From positions 930,001 through 994,000 of the forward strand of contig NZ_CP109171.1 in the NCBI RefSeq assembly GCF_036246005.1: a DNA stretch of 64,000 nucleotides, in the 5' to 3' direction. Within the stretch, counting starts at the first letter, position 1. Each line of letters opens with the position of its first letter. This DNA comes from Streptomyces sp. NBC_01723 (GTDB lineage: Bacteria; Actinomycetota; Actinomycetes; Streptomycetales; Streptomycetaceae). This document shows, piece by piece, positions 16,843-26,002 of this stretch. A model generated the notes under the pieces. The model was not told the DNA's origin, did no database searches, and saw nothing but the letters and a program-made list of their open reading frames with translations. A program made the translations under genes and the position numbers.

Positions 16843-17931
16843 TCAGCGCGCCATCTCCTCCTTGAGCGCCGCCACGAAGGTGTCGACGTCGTCCTCGGTG
16901 GTGTCGAAGGCACACATCCAGCGCACGTCTCCGGCGGCCTCGTCCCAGAAGTAGAACCGGAACCGCTTCTGCAGGCGCTCGCTCACCTCGTGCGGCAGGC
17001 GGGCGAAGACCGCGTTGGCCTGCACCGGGTAGAGGATCTCCACACCGTGCACGGCACGCACGCCGTCGGCGAGGCGCTGCGCCATCTCGTTGCCGTGCCG
17101 GGCGTTGCGCAGCCACAGGTCCTTGGCGAGCAGCGCCTCCAGCTGCACCGACACGAAGCGCATCTTGGAGGCGAGCTGCATGGAGAGCTTGCGCAAGTGC
17201 TTCATGTGGCTGACGGCGTCCTGGTTGAGGACCACGACCGCCTCGCCGAACAGGGCACCGTTCTTGGTTCCGCCGAGCGAGAGCAGGTCGACGCCGACGG
17301 CGTTGGTGAACGTCCGCATGGGCACGTCCAGGGAGGCGGCGGCGTTGGCTATACGGGAGCCGTCCAGGTGCACCTTCATGCCGTGCGCGTGGGCGTGTTC
17401 GCAGATGGCCCGGACCTCGTCGGGCGTGTAGAGCGTGCCCAGCTCGGTGCTCTGGGTGATCGACACGACCTGCGGCATCGCGCGGTGCTCGTCGTCCCAG
17501 CCGTACGCCTGCCGGTCGATGAGGTCGGGGGTGAGCTTGCCGTCGGGCGTGGGCACGGTGAGCAGTTTCAGCCCGCCCATACGCTCGGGGGCGCCGCCCT
17601 CGTCGACGTTGATGTGCGCGCTCTCGGCGCAGATCACCGCCCCCCAGCGGTCGGTGACCGCCTGGAGCGCGACGACGTTGGCGCCGGTGCCGTTGAAGAC
17701 CGGGAAGGCCTCGGCGCCGGAGCCGAAGTGGCCGCGGATCACCCGCTGGAGGTTCTCGGTGTACTCGTCCTCGCCGTACGCGACCTGGTGCCCGCCGTTG
17801 GCCAGCGCCAGCGCGGCGAGTACCTCCGGGTGTGCCCCGGCGTAGTTGTCACTGGCGAAACTGCGGACCTCGGGGTCGTGATGGCGACGCGCGTCGGTCT
17901 TCGGGGGGTTCACGGCTTCTCGGTCAGCCAC
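16843..17931 (-). CDS. Low-specificity threonine aldolase / beta-eliminating lyase
   Basis: A 362-residue PLP enzyme of fold type I. The PLP lysine lies in LLSLGGTKNGALFGEA, and the aspartate/histidine segment of the family is in KVHLDGSRIANAAASL. Typical reactions are L-threonine or L-allo-threonine to glycine and acetaldehyde, or related 3-hydroxy amino acid cleavage. Its start overlaps the end of the SDR gene by 22 bp, so the two are translationally coupled. It is the third gene of the DUF6421-SDR-aldolase operon. Confidence 0.93.
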   Translation of the reverse strand: MADREAVNPPKTDARRHHDPEVRSFASDNYAGAHPEVLAALALANGGHQVAYGEDEYTENLQRVIRGHFGSGAEAFPVFNGTGANVVALQAVTDRWGAVICAESAHINVDEGGAPERMGGLKLLTVPTPDGKLTPDLIDRQAYGWDDEHRAMPQVVSITQSTELGTLYTPDEVRAICEHAHAHGMKVHLDGSRIANAAASLDVPMRTFTNAVGVDLLSLGGTKNGALFGEAVVVLNQDAVSHMKHLRKLSMQLASKMRFVSVQLEALLAKDLWLRNARHGNEMAQRLADGVRAVHGVEILYPVQANAVFARLPHEVSERLQKRFRFYFWDEAAGDVRWMCAFDTTEDDVDTFVAALKEEMAR

Positions 17932-18656
17932 AGACGGTTTCCGTTCACTTCCGCGGCGGGCTTGTCCCAGACTCCGGCGACGGCCTCGGCGAGGTCACGC
18001 ACGTCCGTGAAGCCCGCGAACTTCGCGTTGGGCCGCTCGGCGCGCATCGCGTCGTGCACCAACGCCTTCACCACCAGGATCGCAGCCGCCGACGTCGGCC
18101 CCTGCTCGCCCCCCGCCTTGCGGAAGTAGTCCGCCATCGCCAGGGTCCAGGCCTCGGCCGCGGCCTTGGCGGCGGAGTAGGCGGCGTTGCCCGCGGTCGG
18201 GTTGCTCGCGCCCGCGGCGCTGATCAGCACGTACCGGCCGCGGTCGCTGCGCTGGAGCGCCTCGTGGAAGGCGAGCGAGGTGTGCTGCACCGTGCGGATC
18301 AGCAGCAGTTCCAGCAGGTCCCAGTCGTCGAGGTTGGTCTTGGTGAAGCTCTGGCTGCCGCGCCAGCCGCCGACGAGGTGGACGAGGCCGTCGACCCGCC
18401 CGAACTCCTGCTCGGTGCGGTCGGCCCAGGCCTGGGCGGCGTCCCGGTCGAGCAGGTCGACGGTCTCGCCGGTGACGCTGGCGCCGCCGTGCGCGTAGCG
18501 GGCCGCGTCCACCGCCTCCGCCAGCCGCTCCGGGTCGTTGTCCGAGCCGACGACCGTCGCACCCGCCTCGGCGAGCCGCAGCAGCGCGGCCCGTCCGGCG
18601 GGTCCGCCCGCTCCGGCCACCGCGATCACCGCGCCGTCGAGCGCCCCGTTCCCCAT
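17910..18656 (-). CDS. Short-chain dehydrogenase/reductase
   Basis: A 248-residue SDR. The cofactor loop is AVAGAGGPAGRA (a variant of TGxxxGIG). The catalytic Ser is in VLISAAGAS and the YxxxK motif is NAAYSAAKAAA. The start ATG 18656 has GGGAGGCGAGG upstream; the much longer open frame above it is a shadow. It lies between the DUF6421 gene and the aldolase gene, overlapping the latter by 22 bp. The reaction is likely an NAD(P)-dependent oxidation or reduction of a hydroxy compound in the same pathway as its neighbours. Confidence 0.92.
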   Translation of the reverse strand: MGNGALDGAVIAVAGAGGPAGRAALLRLAEAGATVVGSDNDPERLAEAVDAARYAHGGASVTGETVDLLDRDAAQAWADRTEQEFGRVDGLVHLVGGWRGSQSFTKTNLDDWDLLELLLIRTVQHTSLAFHEALQRSDRGRYVLISAAGASNPTAGNAAYSAAKAAAEAWTLAMADYFRKAGGEQGPTSAAAILVVKALVHDAMRAERPNAKFAGFTDVRDLAEAVAGVWDKPAAEVNGNRLWLTEKP

Positions 18657-18715
18657 GGTCCTCGCCTCCCGAGCCTGTGCCTGCCGCTGTTGTGCCTGAC
18701 CGCCGGTGCCGTCGC

Positions 18716-20113
18716 TCACGCGGCGGCCCGTTCGGCGCCGTCCGCGGTGATGCCCCGGGTCGAGGCAATCACCTTCTTGAGTTTCTTGGACAGCGCCTCG
18801 TAGAACATGCTCAGCGGAAACTCGTCCGGAAGCACGTCGTCGACCAGCTTGCGCGGGGGCAGGGTGAGGTCCAGGGCGTCGGGGCCCTTCGCCCACTTCG
18901 AGCCCGGGTGCGGGGCGAGGTAGGTGGAGACCAGCTCGTAGCCGGCGAACCAGTGGACGATCTTCGGACGGTCGATGCCGTCCCGGTAGAGCGTCTCGAT
19001 CTCGGCGCACAGCTGGTTGGTGACCTCGGGTGCGCGCTGCCAGTCGATGAAGAGCTTGTTGTCGGTCCAGCGGACGACGTCGTGCTTGTGCAGGTAGGCG
19101 AAGAGGAGCTGACCGCCGAGCCCGTCGTAGTTGCGCACCCGCTCACCGGTGACCGGGAAGCGGAACATGCGGTCGAAGAGGACCGCGACCTGCACGTCAC
19201 GGGCCTGCGGGACGCCGTCGGCCTCCAGGCGTACGGCCTCCCTGAAGGCGGTGAGGTCGCAGCGCAGCTCCTCCAGGCCGTACATCCAGAACGGCTGGCG
19301 CTGCTTGATCATGAACGGGTCGAACGGCAGGTCGCCGTGGCTGTGGGTGCGGTCGTGGACCATGTCCCACAGGACGAACGCCTCCTCGCAGCGCTTCTGG
19401 TCGTCCACCAGCGCGGCGACGTCCTCGGGCAGCTCCAGGCCCAGGATGCCCACGGCGGCCTCGGTGACGCGGCGGAAGCGGGCGGCCTCGCGGTCACAGA
19501 AGATGCCGCCCCAGGAGAAGCGCTCGGGAGCCTCGCGCACGGCGATGGTCTCCGGGAAGAGGACGGCCGAGTTGGTGTCGTAGCCGGCCGTGAAGTCCTC
19601 GAACGTGATGCCGCAGAACAACGGGTTGTCGTAGCGGGTGCGCTCCAGCTCGGCCAGCCAGTCGGGCCAGACCATGCGCAGCACGACCGCTTCGAAGTTG
19701 CGGTCCGGGTTGCCGTTCTGCGTGTACATCGGGAAGACGACCAGGTGCTGGAGGCCGTCCGCGCGGTTCGCGGCGGGCTGGAAGGCCAGCAGCGAGTCGA
19801 GGAAGTCGGGCACCTCGAAGCCGCCGTCGGCCCAGCGGCCGAGGTCGGCCACCAGGGCCTCGTGGTACGCGTGGTCGTGCGGGAGGAGCGGGGACAGCTC
19901 CCGGACCGCCGCGACGACCCGGCGCACGGCGTCCTCGGCGTCGGTCCGCCCGGGCGCGCCCTCGGCGTCGAAGTCGATCGACCCGTCCTTGGACTGCCAT
20001 GGCCGGATCCGCTCCACGGCATCCTTGAGCACGGGCCACGCCGGGTGCTCAACCACCCTGCTCGCCGGAGGAATGTTCTCCTCCACACCCACCTGCACAA
20101 GAATTTCCGTCAT
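18716..20113 (-). CDS. DUF6421 family protein
   Basis: A 465-residue cytoplasmic protein that I recognise as the actinomycete family DUF6421. No catalytic motif is known. It is rich in aromatic and acidic residues, with conserved-looking runs such as FPMYTQNGNPDRNFEAVVLR and MVHDRTHSHGDLPFDPFMIK. The second of these, with clustered H and D residues, could bind metal (speculation). It is the first gene of a three-gene operon with an SDR and a threonine-aldolase-like enzyme, with 59 bp to the next gene, which suggests a catabolic or biosynthetic partner role. Confidence 0.85.
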   Translation of the reverse strand: MTEILVQVGVEENIPPASRVVEHPAWPVLKDAVERIRPWQSKDGSIDFDAEGAPGRTDAEDAVRRVVAAVRELSPLLPHDHAYHEALVADLGRWADGGFEVPDFLDSLLAFQPAANRADGLQHLVVFPMYTQNGNPDRNFEAVVLRMVWPDWLAELERTRYDNPLFCGITFEDFTAGYDTNSAVLFPETIAVREAPERFSWGGIFCDREAARFRRVTEAAVGILGLELPEDVAALVDDQKRCEEAFVLWDMVHDRTHSHGDLPFDPFMIKQRQPFWMYGLEELRCDLTAFREAVRLEADGVPQARDVQVAVLFDRMFRFPVTGERVRNYDGLGGQLLFAYLHKHDVVRWTDNKLFIDWQRAPEVTNQLCAEIETLYRDGIDRPKIVHWFAGYELVSTYLAPHPGSKWAKGPDALDLTLPPRKLVDDVLPDEFPLSMFYEALSKKLKKVIASTRGITADGAERAAA

Positions 20114-20150
20114 GTCCCATCCTCTACGAGAGAAGCTTGCGTCAGGACAC

Positions 20151-20162
20151 CGTATGCATACG
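20151..20162 (-). promoter_or_regulatory. CGTATGCATACG palindrome before DUF6421 operon
   Basis: A perfect 12-bp palindrome 38-49 bp upstream of the DUF6421 start codon. On the minus strand TTGCTG precedes it with a spacing of 17 bp to ATACGG, so it may overlap a -10 element. Candidate operator for the DUF6421-SDR-aldolase operon. Confidence 0.45.
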
Positions 20163-20228
20163 AGGTTTCTCCCAGCAAGGGGAGCCCCCGCAAATTATCC
20201 TGCCCCACCCGGGCCTTCACCGCATTTT

Positions 20229-20262
20229 TTCCTGCGGGACGCCCTGGCTCGTATACCAGGCG
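20229..20262 (+). promoter_or_regulatory. Candidate GDPD promoter with CCTGG-N8-CCAGG repeat
   Basis: TTCCTG (20229-20234), a 17-bp spacer and TATACC (20252-20257) could drive the GDPD gene. An inverted repeat CCTGG-N8-CCAGG covers the -10 region. The -35 match is poor. Confidence 0.4.
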
Positions 20263-20341
20263 CGGCAGAGGGGAAACGGTCCCGCAGGGCCGTTAGGCTG
20301 CCGCCCTGCCATCGCCGACGTCGACGGAAGCGAGTCGAGCC

Positions 20342-21025
20342 TTGAACTTCCTCACCATCGGTCACCGCGGAGCGATGGGTGTCGAACCCGAGAACACCCT
20401 GCGTTCCTTCGTCGCCGCCGAGCAGGCCGGCCTCGACGTCGTCGAACTCGACCTGCACCTGAGCAAGGACGGCGCGCTCGTCGTCATGCACGACGCGGAG
20501 GTGGACCGCACCACCGACGGCAGCGGCGCCATCGCCGACAAGACCCTCGAGGAGCTGCGCGCGCTGGACGCGGGCCGCGGGGAGCGCGTCCCCGTCTTCG
20601 AGGAGGTACTGGACGCCGTCTCCGTGCCGTTGCAGGCCGAGATCAAGGACGCGGCGGCCGCCCGGACGCTCTCCGAGGTGATGCTCCGCCGGGACCTGGT
20701 GGACCGGGTGGAGGTGATCTCGTTCCACGACGAGGCCATCGTCGAGATCGCGCGGCTGGTGCCGGGGGTGCGCACCGCGCTGGTCGCCCAGTACTACGGC
20801 AAGGAAGTCGTGGACCGGGCCGTGGAGGCGGGCGCCGGGACCCTGTGTCTGGACATCAACCGGATCACCCTGGAGATCGTGGAACAGGCCCGCAAGGCGG
20901 GCCTGCGGGTCTTCTCCTGGACCATCAACACCCAGGACCAGCTGCGGCTGGTGCGCGCCCTGGGCCTCGACGGCGCGACGACCGACTACCCGGAGATCAA
21001 GCGCACCGGCCGCTTCACCGCCTGA
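20342..21025 (+). CDS. Glycerophosphodiester phosphodiesterase
   Basis: A 227-residue GDPD. The family opens with the catalytic GHRGAMGVEPENT, then ELDLHLSKDGALVVMHDAEVDRTT, which holds the metal ligands and the second histidine. It hydrolyses glycerophosphodiesters to glycerol-3-phosphate and an alcohol. The TTG start at 20342 is required because the HRG motif begins seven codons later and no ATG or GTG lies upstream in frame at a sensible distance; GGAAGCGAG serves as ribosome binding site. There is no signal peptide, so it is the cytoplasmic form. Confidence 0.93.
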   Translation: MNFLTIGHRGAMGVEPENTLRSFVAAEQAGLDVVELDLHLSKDGALVVMHDAEVDRTTDGSGAIADKTLEELRALDAGRGERVPVFEEVLDAVSVPLQAEIKDAAAARTLSEVMLRRDLVDRVEVISFHDEAIVEIARLVPGVRTALVAQYYGKEVVDRAVEAGAGTLCLDINRITLEIVEQARKAGLRVFSWTINTQDQLRLVRALGLDGATTDYPEIKRTGRFTA

Positions 21026-21028
21026 GGC

Positions 21029-21568
21029 TCAGACCAGCGGCTTGACCAGCAGCTCGAACCGCAGGTCGTCGCGGAGCGGAATGCCGAAGCGCTCGTCGCC
21101 GTACGGGAAGGGAGTCATCTCTCCCGTACGGCGGTAGCCGCGGCGCTCGTACCAGGCGATGAGGTCCTCGCGGACGGAGATCACGGTCATGTGCATCTCC
21201 CTGACGCCCCACGTCCCGCGGGCCTGCCGCTCGGCCTCCGCGATGATCGTCCTGCCGAGGCCCTCACCCTGGAGCGCGGGACTGACGGCGAACATCCCGA
21301 AGTACGCGTGCTCCCCGCGGTGCTCCAACTGGCAGCAGGCCACGATCCGGCCGTCCCGCTCGACCGTCAGCAGCCGGCTGTCCGGCGACTTCACGACGTC
21401 CAGCACGCCCTGCGGGTCCGTGCGCTGCCCCTGGAGGATGTCCGCCTCGGTGGTCCACCCGACCCGGCTGGAGTCGCCCCGGTAGGCCGACTCTATGAGC
21501 GCCACGATCCCGTCCACGTCGGCGTCGGTGGCATCGCGGTAGATCAGTCGGCCGGCGGTGGTGTCCAT
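21029..21568 (-). CDS. GNAT family N-acetyltransferase
   Basis: A 179-residue acetyltransferase. The acetyl-CoA loop is LQGEGLGRTIIAEAERQAR (R/QxxGxG/A type), preceded by the beta strand YFGMFAVSPAL. The C-terminal EDLIAWYERRGYRRTGEMTP is the usual GNAT end with the tyrosine. The ATG at 21568 is chosen because the GNAT fold begins at RLIYRDATDADVDGIVAL; the upstream 39 codons look non-coding. The substrate is unknown. It converges on GDPD with a 3-bp gap. Confidence 0.9.
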   Translation of the reverse strand: MDTTAGRLIYRDATDADVDGIVALIESAYRGDSSRVGWTTEADILQGQRTDPQGVLDVVKSPDSRLLTVERDGRIVACCQLEHRGEHAYFGMFAVSPALQGEGLGRTIIAEAERQARGTWGVREMHMTVISVREDLIAWYERRGYRRTGEMTPFPYGDERFGIPLRDDLRFELLVKPLV

Positions 21569-21644
21569 GTGGGGCGTCTCCGGTTCTCTCTCGGGCGCGG
21601 CGGGGGCATCGATGAGGGTAGCGCCGCCAGTAGGGTCGGGACGC

Positions 21645-22037
21645 ATGGTGCATGTACTCAGCAGCCGGATCCTGCTCCGTCCCACCGACCCCGAACGCTC
21701 CCGCGCCTTCTACGGCGACCAGCTCGGCCTCGCCGTCCACCGGGAGTTCGGCACCGGTCCGGAGCGGGGCACCGTCTACTTCCTCGGCGGCGGCTTCCTG
21801 GAGGTCTCCGGGCGCTCCGAGGCCCCGCTCTCCCCCGCGCTCAAGGTGTGGCTCCAGGTCGAGGACGCGGCGGCGGCCCACGACGAACTGCGCGCCAAGG
21901 GCGTCGAGATCGTGCGGCCGCCGGTCGAGGAGCCGTGGGGGCTGGTGGAGATGTGGATCGCGGATCCGGACGGCACCCGGATCGTGCTGGTGGAGGTGCC
22001 CGCGGAGCATCCGCTGCGATACCGGCCGGGGATCTGA
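21645..22037 (+). CDS. VOC family protein (glyoxalase/bleomycin-resistance fold)
   Basis: A 130-residue single-module vicinal-oxygen-chelate protein. The RILLRPTDPERSRAFYGDQLGL opening and the closing WGLVEMWIADPDGTRIVLVEVP show two beta-alpha-beta-beta-beta units; possible metal ligands are H and E residues in these strands. It could be a lyase, dioxygenase or antibiotic-binding protein. The start is the ATG at 21645, which directly precedes the fold. It is followed by a two-module VOC gene in the same orientation 107 bp downstream. Confidence 0.85.
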   Translation: MVHVLSSRILLRPTDPERSRAFYGDQLGLAVHREFGTGPERGTVYFLGGGFLEVSGRSEAPLSPALKVWLQVEDAAAAHDELRAKGVEIVRPPVEEPWGLVEMWIADPDGTRIVLVEVPAEHPLRYRPGI

Positions 22038-22144
22038 GGCGTCCGGGCCGCCGGGGCGGTGTGCGCCGGATGGCCCCGGCACCGGGGCGGCCTTAGCGTG
22101 CTGGAAGGGGGCGGAGGCCCGCGGCCCGGCGGAAGGAGGCCCCG

Positions 22145-22909
22145 ATGAAGCTTCATGAACCGGTGACCGGCGGACCCTGCTGGGCGGAGCTGGGGACCGA
22201 CGACCTGGCGGTGGCCGAGCGGTTCTACAGCGGGCTGTTCGGCTGGCGCCCCGAGACGGACCCGAGGCGGCGGGCGAGCGGCCACACGATCGCCCGGCTC
22301 GGCGGCGACGCGGTCGCCGGGCTGACCCCGCTGCCGCGGGCGCGGCAGCCGGTCGCGTGGGACGTGGTGTTCGCCGTGCGCGACGCGGACACCGCCGTCC
22401 GGCAGGTGACGGCGGCCGGCGGCACGGTGCCGGAGGGGCCCACGGACGTCCCCGGCCACGGCCGCTTCGTGGTGGTCGTGGACCCCACCGGGGCGCTGTT
22501 CCAGCTGTGGCAGCCCGGCTCGTTCGCCGGTGCCGGACTGTTCAACGCGCACGGCTCGCTGGGCTGGGTCGAACTGCTGACCCGCGAGCCCGACCTGGCC
22601 GCCGACTTCTACACCACGGTGTTCGGCTGGAGCCTGAGCGCCTCGGAGTACTACCCGCAGTGGGGCATCGGCGGGGCGGACTTCGGCGGCATGGTGACGA
22701 TGGACGAGAAGTTCCCGCACGAGGTGCCGGCGCACTGGCTGCCCTACTTCGCGGTGACGGACGTGGACACGGCGGCGGCCGGCACGACCGACGGCGGCGG
22801 CACCGTGCTGATGGAGCCCGTCTCGCCGCCCGACGGACCGCGGATCGCGGTGCTGCGCGATCCCCGGGGCGCGATGTTCGGCGTGTACCGGGCGGGGGAC
22901 GAGCGCTGA
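22145..22909 (+). CDS. Two-module VOC family protein
   Basis: A 254-residue tandem VOC protein. Module one (about 5-120) begins EPVTGGPCWAELGTDDLAVA and module two (about 128-250) begins HGSLGWVELLTREPDLAADFY, each with the FY...FGW pattern seen in the Streptomyces hydrolase/glyoxalase-like group. The ATG follows a GGAAGGAGGCCCC ribosome binding site. Function is unknown; such proteins are often annotated as hydroxylases without proof. Confidence 0.88.
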   Translation: MKLHEPVTGGPCWAELGTDDLAVAERFYSGLFGWRPETDPRRRASGHTIARLGGDAVAGLTPLPRARQPVAWDVVFAVRDADTAVRQVTAAGGTVPEGPTDVPGHGRFVVVVDPTGALFQLWQPGSFAGAGLFNAHGSLGWVELLTREPDLAADFYTTVFGWSLSASEYYPQWGIGGADFGGMVTMDEKFPHEVPAHWLPYFAVTDVDTAAAGTTDGGGTVLMEPVSPPDGPRIAVLRDPRGAMFGVYRAGDER

Positions 22910-22972
22910 GCCTGCCGGGGCGGCGTGTGGCGGCCGCCGGGTGCCGGCCCGGCCCCGCCTTCGGGGGCCGCT

Positions 22973-23530
22973 TCAGACCCGCAGCGCGTCCAGGCGGCCC
23001 TCCAGCTGGCCCAGCAGCCCGCCGAGAAGTGCCGCCAGCTCCCCCTGCCGGGGCTCGTCGACGCCCGACAGCACGGCGGCCTCGTAGGCGAGCTGTTCGG
23101 GCAGGATGCCGTCGACGAGGTCGCGTCCGGTGTCCGTGAGGCGGACGTGCGCGACGCGTCGGTCGCGGGTGTCGCCGCGCCGCTCCACCAGGCCGCGCTC
23201 GGTGAGCTGCTTGAGGCGCTTGGTGACGGCGGCGCCGGAGGAGAAGGTCTCGCGGGCGAGGTCGCCCGGGGTCAGCTCGTGGCCGGTGCGGCGCAGCGCG
23301 CCGAGCAGGTCGAACTCGGCCCGGCTCAGGCCGGCCCGGCGCAGTGGCGCGTCCTCGGCCTGCTGGAGGAGGGCGGCGCAGCGGTTGATCCGGCCGATGA
23401 TCTCCATCGGCCCGGTGTCGAGGTCCGGATGGACGGCCCGCCACTGCCGCACGACCGCGGCCACGGTGTCGCCGCCCGGTCCCCCTCTCCCGTCGCCCCC
23501 GGTCGCCGAGCCCCCGTCGGTTGCGGTCAT
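22973..23530 (-). CDS. MarR family transcriptional regulator
   Basis: A 185-residue winged-helix regulator. The core RAGLSRAEFDLLGALRRTG, TPGDLARETFSSGAAVTKRL and the wing RRGDTRDRRVAHVRLTDTG are classic MarR. A G-rich N-terminal extension of about 30 residues precedes it. Its ATG overlaps the stop of the FUSC gene by 4 bp (ATGA), so transporter and regulator are made together. A phenolic or other aromatic ligand and control of the FUSC exporter are likely (inference from family and context). Confidence 0.93.
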   Translation of the reverse strand: MTATDGGSATGGDGRGGPGGDTVAAVVRQWRAVHPDLDTGPMEIIGRINRCAALLQQAEDAPLRRAGLSRAEFDLLGALRRTGHELTPGDLARETFSSGAAVTKRLKQLTERGLVERRGDTRDRRVAHVRLTDTGRDLVDGILPEQLAYEAAVLSGVDEPRQGELAALLGGLLGQLEGRLDALRV

Positions 23531-25239
23531 GGCCGTACGTCCTCCGCTCTCGTTCCCGTGTCCCGGTCCCGACGCGCTGCCCGGCGTCGCACCGCTGCGG
23601 CGAGCGTACGGTGTCCGGACTGCTCGGCGAGCACGACCCTCTCCTGCGGCAGTGCGCGTCCCCACCATTCGCCGGCCGCCCCGTCCACGGTGGCCCGCAG
23701 GTCGGTCAGCGCGGCGGCCAGGGACCGGCGGGCGGCCTCCAGGGCGCCGGGCGCCGGATCGGGCTCCGCCAGGACGCGGGCCGTGTGCTCCCGGGCCCGG
23801 TCGGCGGCCCGCAGCGCACGCTCGACGCGGTTCCCAGCGCTCCGGTCGGTGACGGCGACGGCGGCCAGGAAGCCGACCAGGGCGCCGACGAGGGTGTCCA
23901 CCACCCGCTCGGTGATCAGGGAACCCGGTTCCTGGTATCCGGCGAACTCGGTGATGAGCAGCGCCATCGGGGTCACGCAGACGCTGCCGAGCCAGTAGTT
24001 GCGGGTGATGAGGGCCTCGGCGCCGAAGTTGAGGGCGAGGCAGAGCAGGACGAGCGGCGCCCGGCCGAGGTGGGCGAGCGGGGCTATGGCGGCGAAGAGC
24101 AGCACCCCGGCGAGGTTGCCGACCACGCGCTGCACGGCCCGGCTCCAGGTGAGGGTCAGATTGGCCTGGTAGAGCGCGGCGGCGGTGACCAGCGCCCAGT
24201 AGGGGCGGCCGACGCCGAGGGCCAGGGAGGCGTAGCCGGCCAGCGCGCAGCCCAGGGCGGTGCGTACGGCGACCGGAGTGAGCGGGCCGAGCCGCTGCCA
24301 CAGGGGGGCGGGGCGGGCGGCGAGTTCGGCGTCGACGCCGAGGAGTTCGTCGGTGACGGCCGGGCCGTCGTCGGTGCGGGGGACGCGGCCGGTGCCACGC
24401 AGGGCGCGGGCCCAGGTGCGCAGCGGCTCGGGGTCGGTGTCGGCGGGGGCGGCCAGCGCGACCTCGGCGCGGACGACGAGGCGTTCGAGGGCGTGCCGGG
24501 TGGTGGCGCGGGCGCCGGTGGCCGGGAGGGACAGCAGCGTCTGCCAGGCGTGCTGCACTGCGGCGTACCCGGCGGCACGGGCGGCGGCGTGGGCGTCGCC
24601 GTCGCCGGCGGCACGGGGGTCGGCGTGCTCGGTTTCGGCGTACGCGGCGGCGGCGTTCAGGGCCTGGGCGGTGGCCCGGCGTTCCGGGCCGTGCGGTCGG
24701 ACCAGGACGGGTGCCATGCAGACCAGCCAGGCCCAGGCGCCGGCGGCGGCGCCCAGGGCCAGGTGGGCGGGGATCTGGCCGAGGGTGTGCGGGACGAAGA
24801 GGGCGGCGGAGCTGATGAAGGTCAGGACCACGTTGCCCGGCGGGCCGATGCGGGTGGCGTCGCACAGTGCCTTCTGCACGGCGGCCAGCAGGGCCCCGAC
24901 GGTGACCAGGACGACGGCGTTCCGGGTGAGCGAGGCGGTGACCAGGGCGACGGCGACTCCGCCGAGCATGCCGAGCACCACCCACGCGAGGGCCCGGGCC
25001 CGGGCGGCGTAGGGGCGGTTGTGGGCGTAGAGCGCGCACAGGGACCCGGCCATCGTGTACATCGCCAGGTCGAGCCGGCCGAGTGCCAGCAGGAGCAGGT
25101 TGGGCGGGGCGACGGCGGCGACCGAACTCAGGGCGGGCTTGAACCAGATCTCGGAGGGCCGGCGCAGGCGCAGCACGCCGGCCAGGGACAGACGTCGGCC
25201 CGGTGAGGTGCCGGGGATGGAGGGGTGCGCACTGCTCAT
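23527..25239 (-). CDS. FUSC family (aromatic acid exporter-like) membrane protein
   Basis: A 570-residue membrane protein. An N-terminal bundle of about six hydrophobic helices (roughly 35-180), a central soluble region (about 190-340) and a second helix bundle (about 345-470) with a helical cytoplasmic tail match the FUSC/YccS/AaeB-like layout. Such proteins export aromatic acids or other toxic weak acids. It is co-transcribed with and translationally coupled to the MarR gene. The ATG has AAGG 8 bases upstream, in an AT-rich promoter region (25240-25280). Confidence 0.9.
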   Translation of the reverse strand: MSSAHPSIPGTSPGRRLSLAGVLRLRRPSEIWFKPALSSVAAVAPPNLLLLALGRLDLAMYTMAGSLCALYAHNRPYAARARALAWVVLGMLGGVAVALVTASLTRNAVVLVTVGALLAAVQKALCDATRIGPPGNVVLTFISSAALFVPHTLGQIPAHLALGAAAGAWAWLVCMAPVLVRPHGPERRATAQALNAAAAYAETEHADPRAAGDGDAHAAARAAGYAAVQHAWQTLLSLPATGARATTRHALERLVVRAEVALAAPADTDPEPLRTWARALRGTGRVPRTDDGPAVTDELLGVDAELAARPAPLWQRLGPLTPVAVRTALGCALAGYASLALGVGRPYWALVTAAALYQANLTLTWSRAVQRVVGNLAGVLLFAAIAPLAHLGRAPLVLLCLALNFGAEALITRNYWLGSVCVTPMALLITEFAGYQEPGSLITERVVDTLVGALVGFLAAVAVTDRSAGNRVERALRAADRAREHTARVLAEPDPAPGALEAARRSLAAALTDLRATVDGAAGEWWGRALPQERVVLAEQSGHRTLAAAVRRRAARRDRDTGTRAEDVRP

Positions 25240-25447
25240 ATGAATTACCTTAGCAGGTGTTTTACTTGTGAATCATCACTCCTCGTGCCGGCGGGGAGCG
25301 CCCGCGCCGCCATGCCGTGGCGCCGACCAGCGGCAATCCCCCGCGCTCCCCCGAATAACCCCCTGCGTACTCCCTTGCGCTCGCGTGCGCGCCGCGTGGC
25401 CGGGGCAGGCCTTGACCGACCGTGGACCGCCGAACGGGGAGGTGCGT

Positions 25448-26002
25448 GTGCACGGACCGGTGTCGCCCGGATGGCTGCTGGTCGCGCTGTGCGCGGCGAC
25501 CGGCGCGTACTGCCTGCTGCGGATGCGCAGCCACGAGGGGGAACAGCGCCGCGCCGCGGGCGGCGAGGCGCTGATGGGGTTCGGCATGGCCGCCATGGCC
25601 GTGCCCGCGGCGGCGTTCACCCCACCCACGTGGGCCTGGGCCGTATACGTGGTGGTGTTCGGCGCCGCCGGGCTGCGCGCCCTGTGGGCGGCGGCCCGGT
25701 ACGGGGGCCACCACCTGCACCACCTCGTCGGGGCCGCGGCCATGGTCTACATGGCGGTGGTCATGGCCGGTTCGCCCGCCCACGCCCACGGGCACGGCGT
25801 GTCCGGTCCGCCCGCGGCGACGGGTGCGCTGCTGCTCTACTTCACCGGATACGTCCTGCTGTCCGGCGTACGCCTGCTGCCGGTCGTCGCCGTCGCCGGG
25901 GGCGGTGGTCCGACGGCCGGGTGGGGGGACCGGCCGGAGCTGGCCCGGGCCTGCCGCCTCTCCATGGGCATCGCGATGCTGGCCATGCTGGCGGCCATGT
26001 GA
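25448..26002 (+). CDS. DUF5134 membrane protein
   Basis: A 184-residue polytopic membrane protein with about five helices. It contains the His-rich stretch GGHHLHHLVGAAAMVYMAVV and a PAHAHGHG loop, which could bind a metal such as copper. I recognise it as DUF5134. The GTG at 25448 is chosen because GGGGAGG lies 5 bases upstream and the protein then begins with the usual HGPVSPGWLLVALC. It precedes an M56 peptidase gene by 148 bp. Function is unknown. Confidence 0.82.
   Translation: MHGPVSPGWLLVALCAATGAYCLLRMRSHEGEQRRAAGGEALMGFGMAAMAVPAAAFTPPTWAWAVYVVVFGAAGLRALWAAARYGGHHLHHLVGAAAMVYMAVVMAGSPAHAHGHGVSGPPAATGALLLYFTGYVLLSGVRLLPVVAVAGGGGPTAGWGDRPELARACRLSMGIAMLAMLAAM

Noticed and set aside
22973..25039. 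A 688-codon minus-strand frame ending in the MarR protein
   Set aside because: The N-terminal 500 codons are R/P/G-rich shadow of the FUSC gene; MarR begins at 23530.
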